This document shows positions 35,640 to 47,386 of a DNA stretch of 64,000 nucleotides, piece by piece (the stretch's first letter is position 1; each line of letters opens with the position of its first letter). The DNA is from Hedera helix (Eukaryota > Streptophyta > Magnoliopsida > Apiales > Araliaceae). A program made the translations under genes and the position numbers. Location of the stretch: NCBI GenBank assembly GCA_947179155.2, contig OX359284.1, positions 7,605,432 to 7,669,431 of the forward strand. The letters are read 5' to 3'. The notes below the pieces were generated by a model that saw only the letters and a program-made list of their open reading frames with translations, did not search any database and was not told the DNA's origin.

Positions 35640-36428
35640 CAAAATAAAATCAATTTTGAGCTTGGTAGTGGAAATAAACCACCTCTTTTCAACAAAGATA
35701 AATTTGCTAACTGGAAAGTTCGAATACAGGCATATATGGACGCGATCGATGAAGATGTATTTAATGACATGATCAGTGGTCTTGCTCCTACAATAGAAGA
35801 TCCAAACAAGATGGAAGTCAAACAGAAAGCATAATTGACAGATATAGAGAAAAAGCTGATTTAGCTCGATAAAAAAGCTTAAAATATTATGTTCATAGCT
35901 TTAGGAGACGAATTAATTATTTGAGAACGTCATCAACTGCAAAACAGCAAAGGATGTCTGGGAAGCCTTACTGGTTATGTATGAAGGAACTAAAGAGGTC
36001 AAGGAAAACAAGCAGTCCCTACTAACCCAACAATATGAGATGTTTTCCCACATCCCAATGAGAACATAACTTCCACCTATGAAAGGTTCAATGTATTGCT
36101 CAACTCTCTCAGAGCGTTTGAGAATGTCTACCCAAGCAAGGACCTCAACATCAAATTTATGACGGCGCTACCTAGCAAGAGGGATGCTAAAACTATGGCT
36201 ATTAGGGAATCTAAGAATCTGGACAAGATGACTGTGCAGAAGCTCTACGGTAATCTCCTCACCTACAAGTTGTAATTAAATTAACGAGTAGAGACCACCT
36301 TAAAACCAAAGAAGAAAGACAGAGAAGCCACTATTAAAGTATCTGAAACAACTTCCAAAGCTCCTGTTGAAGTGGACTCTGATGATGATGATGAGGAGGA
36401 GGAGGAGGGGGATGAGGATGAAATCTAA
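35640..36428 (+). pseudogene. gag: gag of SIRE-like copia element, broken
   Basis: Reading across frames gives a copia UBN2/Retrotran_gag-type protein: NKPPLFNKDKFANWKVRIQA, then MDAIDEDVF, KTAKDVWEAL, EMFSHIPNE, TSTYERFNVLLNSL and DLNIKFMTALP, ending in an acidic Asp/Glu run at about 36372-36423. The W...R/K and DVWEAL motifs are typical of this family. Several stops (for example near 35832 and 35880) and frame shifts break it. No zinc knuckle, protease or pol follows: the sequence after 36430 changes to an unrelated leader and ORF, so the rest of gag-pol is absent or was replaced. Confidence 0.82.
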
Positions 36429-36567
36429 ATTTTCATAAAATCTTTACTATTCATCAAATCTAAAATTCTCGTCATTCAAATTTCTCTCTATCGTGCTCAA
36501 GCCCTAGTTAACTTGTAATCTTAGATAAACTTTTATTCCTTTTTAGATCAAACCAATATCAAGGAAG

Positions 36568-39557
36568 ATGTCTTCCTACCAGGTCATCACCGGAAACCAA
36601 CTGTGCTTCGTGGAGTTCGAAGGAGTTGATGCTCAGTTCAGAGCAATTTTGAACTTGGTGCAAAAGGTTGGATTCTACACGGCTCTGAACACCAGCACCA
36701 GGATCAACACCCAACGAGTTGAAGAGTTCTATTTGAACGAAACTTATACGGATGGAGCTATCAATTCAAAGGCCAGATAGGGCACCCTATATTATAGTAT
36801 GATAAAGATGAACTTCTTCCTAGGGTTTGTTAGCAAAAGGGATGACTACCTTTGATGATGTGGATGTGAAGAAAGGACTACAGCTGATGAAATATAAGAA
36901 AAATCTAGAGCTTAAGGGAATAAAGAAGAAGGAATTCCCTAAATAGTACGAGTTCCTTGCCAACATAATTGGCAAATGCATCCTATGCAAGGACTCAGCA
37001 CATGACTCTGTCAAAGAGCTTCAGCTGAAAATTATGTCAGCCATTATGATGAAGAAGCAGATCAACTTTGGCGCCATACTAATGGACTGGATAACTAAAT
37101 GGTTCAGTGATGTAGAGAAGTGGAAGAAAGAAGGAAAGCCATTCCCCAAAATATTCTATGAGAGGTTCATCAACATCCTCCTAAAGAAGAGGTTGAAAAA
37201 GCAAACTGGAGACTAGGAGGGTGATGTGTTGAATGTCAATATAAAGATAGCGAAGAAGTTATTTGACAACTAAAAAGGGAACCTGACTGAAATCCTTCAA
37301 TCAAGAAAATTTGAAAGAAGTGAAAGAACTATTAGTAAAGTATAGAAGTCCAGAAGCCCACAGTGGCTAAGAAAAAAAAAGAAAGGCTGGAACAATAGAA
37401 GAAAAAACCTCTCAAAGCTCTACATCACCACAGTTGCCTAAGGCATTGGCTTCAACTACTGAGAAGCCACCTCTGAAGAAGAAGAATAAAAAAAAGGTAG
37501 AAGGAAGAAAAGAAATTCCTAAGGACTCATAGGATGAGTCAAACATTCCTGTGACAAGTGATACTCTTGATTCTCTACCACAACTAGTCAAGGAGAAGGG
37601 GTGGAAAAGCAAGAAGCAAAGGAATATAACTGCTAAGCCTCCTCCCAAAACCTTCAAAGAAGAAATTAAGGAAGCGTGTGAAGAACTTGATAGAAGGGAC
37701 ACAGTAGTTGCTGCTAAAGAAGGCCTATCCTTTGCTGAATGGGATAAAAGGAAAATAAAGAAGGCAAGATTCTACCGAAGCGATAATCAAGAATTCTAGT
37801 GCTTTTATCGTAAAGCAAGTGACAACAATAGGCGAGATGCCTAGGAAGGCTTCTGAGCCTGAACCAATGATAGTAGAACAGATGCCTTGGACGATCACTG
37901 AGCCAGAGCCAAGAAAAATGGTGAAGAGACGGCTGTGAAGATATCCATACCTAGGCCAAAGAAAAGAAGGTTAATCAAGATGGTTGAGAAAAATAAAAAG
38001 AAGACTGAGAAGACGGTGAAGAAGAAGAAAACCCCAGAGCTAGCAAAATCAATTGAAGTAGTGAATGTTTATGCTGAGGGAGAGCAAAATTTTAAAGCTA
38101 CTGAAGTCCCCTCAACATCTGTATAGGTAGGAGCAAGGCAGATTGAGCTAGAATTTCTTGGTGAGGGATTATTCGATTATACTGCAGAAGATATAGATAG
38201 AAACACTACCATTTTTTATAGCGGACTTGACTTATTATTCTATTTTCTTCCCATTATACCTTTTGGTGAAAGCAATGATGGAAAGAGATCTGAGCTTTAT
38301 CACTTGAAATTTCACTAGATTTCCCAATATCAAACTTTTGCCTTAGAACTTCCTTGGGGTTCTCAAATTTGCTTCTAGAACGATTTCATATGGTGAATCC
38401 TCAGGTATTTACAATAAGGTTACATTCATCCCTAATTCTATGTTCTTTATCACCCATCCTTATTCTTTATTCTTTAAACATTTTCCTCGCGATGAAGCAG
38501 TCGTAGAGTCCAACCCTATGATTGTTGAGAGATCGTTGAGTCCAGAACCTCAAACCACGATCTTAGAGTCCCAAAAACCTACAATCAATATACAAAATAC
38601 TAACTTTCAAATTGATATTCCAGATACACCCTCTCCTATATACTTATCTCCTTCATCTCAAACATCACTTGTACATTTACAATTAAATTCACCATCTCCT
38701 AAATCTACTCCAATCGTAGAGTCTCAACAATTTAGGATTGAAACCCATACATCTGAATATACTCAATACACTAGACAACTAGGTATTCTTTATATAGATA
38801 TACCTTTCACTTTGTACAACTATACATATATGCCTTCTTCCTCCCATACTCAAAATCTAGACCTAGTAATCGTTAACTACTCATAAGACCGGAGTAATAA
38901 GGACAAGAAGTTATAGTGGATAAACTTTTGGAAGGATTGTCTCCAAAATTCAAGTCGCAAATATGCTAGGACTGCTTGCTGATGAATACGAAGAAGGGAT
39001 TAAACTAAGGTGCCTGCAAAAATGTCCAGAGAATTTAAAAAAGACATGAACGAGCTAGTCAAATCTATCAATGAAACTCTAAAGAAGCAAGATGAAATCT
39101 TCTTCAAATAAATTCAAGATCATAAGGCAATTGTACTCGCTATTTAACAAACCAATGACACCAACATCAAACTACTCTCCAATAAAGTCAACACCATGAG
39201 TGAATCCTTGCTGAAATTCAAAAAGTTAGTTGCTTCCTCAATGGAACGAATAGACACCTACCATGGCTATTGTTGATTCACAACGAATAAAAGCGGAAGT
39301 TCGACATCAATATACTAGAGACGACATTAACTCCCAAAGCCAACAAATGTAAGAAATTATCGGCGTTGTTCAGCAAATCTCTGAGGACATTAATGCCATA
39401 TGAAACAATAGAGATGCTGACAAAAAGGGAGAAAGTAGACCCCAGGGAGAGAGAAGTCAAGGGGAGAGAAGACGATAATCATCAATTCAATCACCTCTTA
39501 ATGTTATTCTTATGGGCCGAGGACAATCTTATTCAAAAAGGGCAGAATCTTCGAGTG
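36568..39557 (+). pseudogene. Extra ORF in SIRE-like element, broken, function unknown
   Basis: I do not recognise a characterised family. A clean ATG at 36568 follows a leader-like stretch and opens 70 residues (MSSYQVITGNQLCFVEFEGV). Fragments in all three plus frames then follow: a segment with FGAILMDWITKWFSDVEKW (37034-37216), a Lys-rich linker (37360-38130), a Ser/Pro-rich part with repeated EPEPMIVE-like phrases (37850-38880), a coiled-coil-like stretch (about 39020-39260, MSREFKKDMNELVKSINETL) and a basic Gly/Ser tail (to 39557). Similar long unannotated ORFs are, as I recall, common as predicted proteins in some asterid genomes, linked to retroelements. It could be a captured host gene or a retroelement accessory gene. 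More than ten stops rule out function here. Confidence 0.5.
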
Positions 39558-41870
39558 GAGTAACTCTTGTGATATTCCGAATATTTATGAGGCTAGTAAA
39601 TTATAAATTTTACGATGCATGTAGCATGAGATGATCCTTAAACAAGGAAGCCATTAAAGAAAGAATAATGATCGAATTATAATTGAGTTCGATTAAAGGT
39701 TATGATATAAAACTTATAAGAATCAATTGAGGAAATGGAAGAAATAGGTAATGTAACACCTATGTTAAAACAATATGTTAAAATAGCTTTCGATTGTATT
39801 ATTGCCAAATCCATTATTGATGATCATATTATGTAATGAATGTCGAATTATTTTGCAAACTAAATAAATCGTGGCTCAGTGATCCCATAACTAATTATGG
39901 CAAAAATACAAAAAACTCAAATATTATTTAATTAAATAAAACCATCCAATACAGAGTCATTCATCATGTTTACAATTAACTATCTAAAGCTACAATTCTT
40001 CAATCAAGTATCTATATATAGAGAGAGTTCTTAATTCCTCCCTTTTCCCCCTAAACATACCGCATCATACAGCCGTTTGGTTACGCCAATATTGTAAGGC
40101 AGGTAGAAGCAGTCTTCCTGCAAATATTTAACAACATTAAGCAGATGGATGATGGCAAAATGGCATAGAGATAATGTATTTAGAGGTATTATCTAGTAAC
40201 AACTTAACAAAGCCTTTCTATTTATTTAATGTTCAAGTCCCATAAAAATTACAACTCAAAAAGAAATGGAATACGATAATTCATTCATCGACTAGCAGAA
40301 ATCATTGTCAACCAAAAGAAATAAAATACTGGGGAGAGAAGAAAGATTGAAGAATGTCTTGATCTGTAAACAAACTAACCTAATCTAGATCTCTTGCAAC
40401 TCAAAGATTTTGGGGAGATAGAGATGCCTGATCTTCGCCTCTTGGAGTGAAAGTAATGCTTCGTTGTTTTAACATCACAGACAAGCATATGCATTCCAAC
40501 GTATCTGAACCAAAGGGGGAAATATCAACAAGGTTTTGACCCAGTCCAAATACCTAAATAGATTCGGAAATCCAAAATATAGGTCTAGAAGAATCCTGTT
40601 GCAAAAGAATTTGTGAAGCTCATAAGTACCTGAAATGTTGAATGTATAACAAAAACATTTGTATATATTTTACAAAGATTGTGATGCCCAAGCTTCATAA
40701 AGATATGTTGTACAATCAAGTCAATTGCGACATCGTTGTCTCCTCCCCAGGGATGATGATATATCAGCATATTTCTTTTATAGGAGAATGAATTCCTCAA
40801 AACTAGGCTTTACATATTTAGCTTACTACAAATTGAAAGCATATAAGGAGGTAGTTAGAAGAACGGTTTAGCATTACAGCACTAAGAACTAAATATGTGG
40901 AAACCTTTCAAAGCGTGAGTAAAAAGCAGACACATTTTTTTGTATTTTTGAAAGGCTTACATGCTTATTATCATCTCCTTATAACAAAATTACAGACACC
41001 AAAACTAATCACAAAAATAGTAGTCATTGTATAAAATCTAAAATTAACTGAATAACAGAACAAAGTGAGAGAAAATATTGAATCAATCATTGTATAAAGT
41101 AACCAATTCCACCCTAAAACAATTAAAATTTGTTAGGAAATTGAGAGTTTAAAAAAAAATTACAAAATAGAACTGAAAGAAGTTAAGCTATTACAGTTCC
41201 ACACAATTCCTTTTCTAAGTACACATTTACATATAACTCATTTTTGCAACATTCTTCTTAAAGTTGCATCAAATATATGTTCACGATACCTAGTTCAAAA
41301 ATATAAACAAACCATGTAGTAGCACTACGAACAACACTATTTATGTACTAACTACTAAATAATTTTGATTGCAGGTCTATTGTATATATTTTGCTCCACA
41401 TGCACCTAATGAAACACTTCAATTGAAAGAAAGACACGCAAGCAACAATTAATAATTAGGATTCAGAATTTTAGATTTCAAACCTTTAAAAACTTTGATT
41501 AAATGGAAACTATCATAGGAAAAGCCAAATATTAATATTAGTTAATTGATGTGGCCTTTTACACTTGTAGAATATGTTTTTACATTTCTTGAGATTCTTC
41601 CGTGTCCCAGTGGCATGTAATGATGAAAGTAACCACAAAACAAATACACTGCATAAAGTAAGCCTGCACATTTTAAATTTTGCATATGTACTGTATTTAA
41701 TGAGTTCTTCTAAAGAGTACATAGTTCCAATTGTTGTTATTACAGTTATTAGTTTCATATATCGCCCCTTTGATGCGATGCTCATGTACAACAAGAAAGA
41801 AAATCTCTTTTAAGTAATGTAATGTGTGTGTTCTGTGTATCTTATCTCTTGCTTTACAATTACTATCCAC
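39558..41870. other. Unassigned region with possible exon remnants
   Basis: No recognisable element or intact gene. TGTGATATTCCG at 39569 looks like an LTR start, but no end was found. On the minus strand, 40630-40800 encodes YHHPWGGDNDVAIDLIVQHI and ends in a consensus CAG/GTACTTATG donor. 40385-40504 has an open frame with RYVGMHMLVCDVKTTKHYF after a TTCAG acceptor. These could be exons of a cellular gene fragment, but the phases do not match across the 125-bp putative intron and I cannot name the family. The rest is AT-rich. Confidence 0.35.
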
Positions 41871-41875
41871 AATAT
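41871..41875. repeat. Candidate target duplication AATAT (left), Athila element
   Basis: AATAT directly precedes the LTR terminus TGTAGTCTGA and recurs at 62553-62557 directly after the other LTR terminus. In such AT-rich DNA a chance match is possible, but both lie exactly at TG/CA ends. Confidence 0.65.
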
Positions 41876-43135
41876 TGTAGTCTGATTTATATATATAGAA
41901 TTTACACGCAAGTCTACGCGGTCAATCAAGTAATATAGTAGTAAGAAGGATGTTGAACCCACAGGGAACAAGTAATAATAACTATATTAACTATCAAATT
42001 TATATTAATTCAATTCTATTTAAATTATAGCATATTTGGATTATGAAATAATTAAAATTGAAATTGAAACTAAGCTAATTAACAAGATTAGATTACCAGA
42101 TAATAAAGGGATTTAAGATTACAATTTCCCCAATTGCATCACAGTAATGTCATCATCTTAATTCTAATTACTTAATCATATGGATTGTTAACTGAGATCA
42201 TTTATCTATTTACTAACCTCTTTCAATAATTAGTAAAAAGATCTACTCCAATTTATAATGCTATAATTCTATGCAAAATACCTTGAAACAGACTCATTAA
42301 GATTGAACTCTCAATATGTTATGTATGACATATAGGTATTTTCATCCTATGCACTATCATGATACTCTTCCTAGAATGAATAAATAAAGTTACACGTTAT
42401 TATACCCAAATCTATTCCTAGACTTCCTTTTTCAATTCCATCTACGAAATCAAATAACTATTGATCAGACAATTATAAATCACGCACAAGATATATATAA
42501 CAACCAATCCAAAACTGATCAAATAATTGAAACTAAGATAAATTAATTAAAGTTCAAACAGCGGTTCCATTGTAATCTTAAATAGGAATTTAGTTACACA
42601 TCGTAATAAAAACTATCATCATATGAATATAGAAAAACATTTAAAGTTCAAAAGATAGAGTAAATGAAATAGAATAAACTCTGTCGAATTCAATCTGTTT
42701 CCTTAGCCTTCACTTTAGCTTTTATGTTCTCCAGATCAATCTTCAAGTCTCTAAAAGGTAGCTCCGATTCTTGATCTCTATTCTCCTCTTCATATGTCTC
42801 TGTATATCTCCTAATAACCCTAGAATCCCCCTTAAAATAACTCAGCATGATAATCCTAATTGGTCTCAAATTCTGCAACGCGGTAACTGGGCCAACTATT
42901 TTGGCCGAACTACGCCCCGGTGCAGTTTTCGTGTAGTAACATTGCGCCCTGGCACAGTGTACTATTCCATAATTACAAATTTGCTACTGAATAGCTTTTT
43001 TCCCGTTTTGACCTCCTAAAGCCGTTTTCTGCAAAATGATCATATAAACAAGTAAAATAAAACTAAAAACACTTAAAAATAGCATATAATTAAGCATAAA
43101 AGTACTTAATTCGTAGGTATGAAACCCACTCATCA
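41876..43135 (-). mobile_element. 3' LTR (1260 bp) of Athila element
   Basis: On the minus strand it starts TGATGAGTGGG (43135) and ends near GACTACA (41876). The part 42482-43135 matches 61936-62552, the truncated 5' LTR. It contains GC-rich CGCCC motifs at 42905-42960. The ORFs within it are not conserved in meaning between the two LTRs. Confidence 0.85.
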
Positions 43136-43153
43136 AATACCCACAAACTCAAG
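43136..43153 (-). other. Polypurine tract of Athila element (mutated)
   Basis: The minus strand reads CTTGAGTTTGTGGGTATT just before the LTR start. Athila elements usually carry AAGTTTGGGGGTATT here; one G of the G-run is now T. Confidence 0.75.
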
Positions 43154-44174
43154 ACTTTGCGTGTACTCAAGCAAAAACACTACAAGTAAAATAAACATAA
43201 CTAACCATTCTAACCCACATGAATGCAAATGCATTACAACTAATGTCTTGAGCACAAATCAACAAAATCCATAAACATCAGGACTCAAAGATCTTAAGTA
43301 ATAACTCAGCCAAACTTCAAATTCACGCCTAGTCAAAAAATCTAACATATCACCAATTTAATTTCACCCTTGACCCTTTCGTGTGTGTGTGAATTCAACA
43401 TATCAAGCCAGATATTATTCTAATACAACTCATGAATATTAGTGCTCAATAAAAGATTTTTACTCATATATAGCGTTTTATTACCCCTCTTTACACTTGT
43501 TTTCATATTTTTCTATTCATTCTCTTTATTTAACGAGTGTGTCCTACACTCCATCTCGTATATGATTAACTCAGCATGTGCAATGTCCATTTTTCTTAAA
43601 CTTTTCAAAATAACCCATGTAGCGAACTTTCCACTTGTGACTCCCAAACCAAATGGCTTTAGGGCACTAATTGTAGATACACTCCTAAAAGCTTACTCGT
43701 TCGAATAATAGAGGCCACGAAAATAGACTAGCTAAGTTTTGCTCATATCTGTCTATTCTCCATTCTATTATTCTTTTTATTCATTTAAGACAGACATCGA
43801 AGCAATTGGTCATTTCTCTTTATATGATTTATGTTCCAACAAGTGATAGAGGTTGTCTAAATCTTAAATGAGCACCTACTTCACAAAATTGAATCAAAAC
43901 CCAACTGACTTAATACATTGAAAATGTGCAATTAAGATCCAAGGGTCCCAAGCTTAACAAAATCAGCAAATACTTAAAAATTTTGAACTTAACGATCCTT
44001 ATCCGTCTTGCTAGATTTATTAGATAATGTATCACATTTTTATCATTGGCCTTCATTAAATTTCATACATTAATTCAATGCTCAAGTGTTGCTAACTACA
44101 ATAATATATGATCCTATATATAAATACTTTTTTGATTTTTAATTTTTTTTTTAGGATATACAAATACTTAAATG
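43154..44174 (-). other. Athila 3' untranslated region
   Basis: Non-coding DNA between the third ORF and the polypurine tract, of the kind usual in Athila elements. Short ORFs (43442-43708 plus) show no motif. The region continues beyond the solo LTR at 46057. Confidence 0.55.
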
Positions 44175-44534
44175 CTTATTGTTGGTCAAAATCAGAACTG
44201 TTTATTTATAACTTATTTATTAGCTAAATTTCGATCTTGAATTCATTTGAATGAATAACGTGCAAACATACACGGTCAACAAGTAATAAAGTGATAAGAA
44301 AAAGTCGATCCCATAAGGAATTAGTTCTAATGATTTCCTAAATATCGAGCCCATCGAGCCAATCGTAGTTAAACATTTGATTGAATGAAGTAAGTGAAAT
44401 GTAATTGGACATAACGTAAATTAACATTTAATCTATAAAGCAATTAAAGATAGGTGAATCTAAGTCTGTAATTTCCCTCAACATGTTATTTTCATTTCTT
44501 AACTCTTCTCTCAATCCTACGGTCATGATGAATT

Positions 44535-45110
44535 ATCAACAGAGAATACGATAGTACTTATAGGCATCTTTCGATAGCCAAATAAGCATATCTCATCCAA
44601 ACCTATCATACTCGACAGAATTCAGACAAGAACAACCCAAGCCAGATAATTCACTATATCTCTATGAGAACTAACACAAGCAGGGTTTTTAAGCACAGAT
44701 TCTCACAAGGCTACACGCGGCATGCAGATATATGTATATCCTACACGTAAATATGAATTTAATCCTAAGACCAAATAGCATACACATGTTAACATATTCA
44801 GGTCAAAACTTATAGTTCATCTTCCCATTTCATTCAAGTTACCAAAGTGATTACAAAGCCAAACAATTAACAATCAACACAAAACATGATAACCCACTCA
44901 TATGGCCTTAACCAACGAATGGTCAACCAAGAACACTATAGTACTTATACGCCTCTGTCGATAGCAATACAAGCATACCCAGGTCTAAATAATCCACTAT
45001 ATTTATATGAGAATTACAATAAACAAGGGTTTTGAAAACTCAGGCTCTTAACTGGTTACACATGGCATACAGGTACATTTCTATCCTATCTGCAAATTAT
45101 GCATTCCAAC
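44535..45110. repeat. Imperfect internal duplication in solo LTR (period ~390 bp)
   Basis: The phrases TAGTACTTATAGGCATCTTTCGATAGC, AATCCACTATAT-like, GGGTTTTTAAG and CTACACGCGGCATGCAG at 44550-44740 recur in diverged form at 44938-45080. Divergence is high, so the duplication is old. Confidence 0.65.
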
Positions 45111-45707
45111 ATGAAGAATAGCACAATCACATGTTATCACATTTGGGTCAATACATTACAATCCATTTACCAATTTCATATAGGCGACCAAACTAATTAT
45201 TATGCTAAGCAATCAATACATGAAAAACTAAACATGTTAATCCAATCCATGGTGCCAATTAAGAGAGAGAAAATTAATTCCAACAATAAATTATATTCAA
45301 AAGCATACTTAGATTCCAATGTAGGAAGTTTAGCAAATATTCATTACAAATCCATTAAGAAATCCCAAATAATGTAACACAAAGATAACTAAAAGTTAAG
45401 AAGATACAACTTGTTGTCATCCAAGCATAAACCTCTTAGACCCAAGCATCCATGGCCTCTATCAATAGTTTCAAGCTTGATTTTCATCTTCTTCATTGTT
45501 AGATTCCAAAAATAGGATGATTTGAGATCAAGAATCAAAGGAACGGAGGTTTCCCATGGTGGAAAACCACCGTCCTTCAACTTCTTCGTCGCCCAGATCG
45601 CCTGTCTCTCAGCTCAAAGGAAAAGGAAATGAGGTTTTGTTTTTTTTTTTTTTTATGCTTTTCCTTCATTTTCTATTCTTTCTGTCGAAATCAGTAGCCA
45701 AAATCAA

Positions 45708-45825
45708 GCCCAGGTGCCTAAGCGCTCTAATTCCTTTGTATTTGGGCGCCTAGGCTCTTAGAGGCTTGGGCGCCTAGGCGCCATTCTCCTTTATAACTTG
45801 GGCGCCTAGGCACTCTTCTGTCGCA
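45708..45825. repeat. GGGCGCCTAGGC repeats in solo LTR
   Basis: GGGCGCCTAGG occurs three times (45744, 45768, 45800), once extended to GGGCGCCTAGGCGCC, with degenerate relatives (AGGTGCCTAAGCGC) upstream. The core GGCGCCTAGGCGCC is self-complementary. It stands out from the AT-rich surroundings. Confidence 0.8.
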
Positions 45826-46185
45826 CCATAATTATCAAAATGCCATCAGCTGAGATATTTTTGTAAAAATCAAATTAAAATAAATCAAATATAAATTACC
45901 TAAAATACAATTAAAACACATAAAACTAATAATAAACATAATTTACAACAATAACATTAAAAACACATAAAAACTAACTAAAATGCTAAAAAATGCACAA
46001 AATCAATAAGTCCAAAAGTATTCAATATAGAGGTATAAAAACTAGTTATCACTTATGCAAATGCTTATGCAAATACTTACAAAATCATGATCATGTAGTG
46101 TATGCCACCACCAAATTCGAAGTATGCAATGTCCTCATTGGATAAAGAAATAAAGACTAGAGAACGGTAGAACTTCCTTGATTAG

Positions 46186-47386
46186 TCAATCGTCAGACTC
46201 GATCTCCTCCTGATCGGCATTCTCTGCAGTATTATCGTCATCCGACTCCGGTGATGGATACTCTAGCAATAGCGGTGGAGGTGGAATCTGATGTGCGAAA
46301 GCATTCGGGTTCAGCTAAGCCAACATCGCAGCCAATGCAGAGGTGCAAGTATAAGTGTAAGCATGCATAGCGTCCTGACGCTCAGCGAGTCACTCATGCT
46401 AATGAAACACCTCATCAAACTGGAGATTTGTTCCCTTTTGTAACCTTCGTATTGTTCTCCTTGACCCTACCTCAGCAGCATCATGTTTGGGATTATCAGG
46501 TTCTTCATCTGCATGAGGAGGTGACTGAGGCGGCAAAATAAATCCCAAATCGTGCGGGTGTGACTCTCCTCCTTCCCAAACCTTGTAGCGCACAATCAAA
46601 TTATGGTTTAAAAGAGTCATAGGTGGTTGCACTGGTTTAACCGCCCCCCACCATACTCCAGCTCGTTTACATAACGCAGTAATGAGGGACGGGTATGCTA
46701 ATCCTCTTGATGTCGTCCCTTTCAAATGTCTTTTGATTGATGATACAATAACACTCCCTACATCAATCGACAAACCGGTGATGATAGCATATAACAGAAC
46801 GGCTCGATCCCACATCACGTCACTCACATGCATAGACGACATTAATTTGGCACACAAAAATGTGTACCAAATCTTGTCGTATCTACTCAAGGCGTTGAAC
46901 GAAAACGACATCAATTCTCCTGTATAATTATTGATTTTCCACTCTATGCCCGACCGACAAAGATCACAGATAATCTGTCCATAGTTTGGGGTCCTCGTAG
47001 ATAATTTGTCCATAGTTTTGACAAATATCAGGCGCCCTCAAATTGTAATATTCATTAATCATCCCCTTGCTGAATGAAACCAGCTGACCTCGGACCATCA
47101 TCTCACAGTCTGGCATATCTAAAGCATTGGCATAGAACTCCTTAACGATAGTCGTAACTGTCGGATCCGGGTTATCCATAAATGTGTGCCAACCACGCCC
47201 CAAAAGCATCTCACGTATTTCACCATCCTCTAATTGGTTAGGTTTCAGCCCCCATTCTGGAATCAATGCCCTTCCAACTAATACATGATTAAACTTATCA
47301 TCCGCCTCTACACTAATAAATTTCTTCCGTTTAAACGGCTGAGGTGTAGTTGATGAACCTTCTCCCCGTTGGCGTTTCATAGCCAT
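46186..47386 (-). pseudogene. Third ORF of Athila element, plant-transposon-protein-like
   Basis: It lies between integrase and the 3' LTR, where Athila elements may carry an extra ORF. The ATG at 47386 opens MAMKRQRGEGSS, then a basic segment, RGWHTFMDNPDPTVTTIVKE, FYANAL and VRGQLVSFSKGMINEYYNL. These resemble the 'putative plant transposon protein' domain (PF20167, from memory). It continues in a second frame (SLITALCKRAGVWW) to an acidic C-terminus ending at 46186. A 31-bp tandem duplication at about 46960-47020 causes the frame change. In-frame stops near 46397, 46388 and 46315 break the tail. The domain's role is unknown. Confidence 0.75.

Larger units (their letters stand above)
44180..46051 (-). 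mobile_element. Solo LTR (1872 bp) inserted in Athila 3' region
   Basis: The ends are TGTTGGTC at 44180 and AGTTATCA at 46051 (TGATAACTAG on the minus strand), flanked by CTTAT on both sides (44175-44179 and 46052-46056). No interior, primer site or partner LTR is present, so it is a solo LTR left by LTR-LTR recombination. The phrase CGGTCAACAAGTAATAAAG near 44272 also occurs in similar form in the Athila LTR (41919), suggesting a relative of that family. The ORFs at 45099 and 45556 have no known motifs. Confidence 0.85.
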
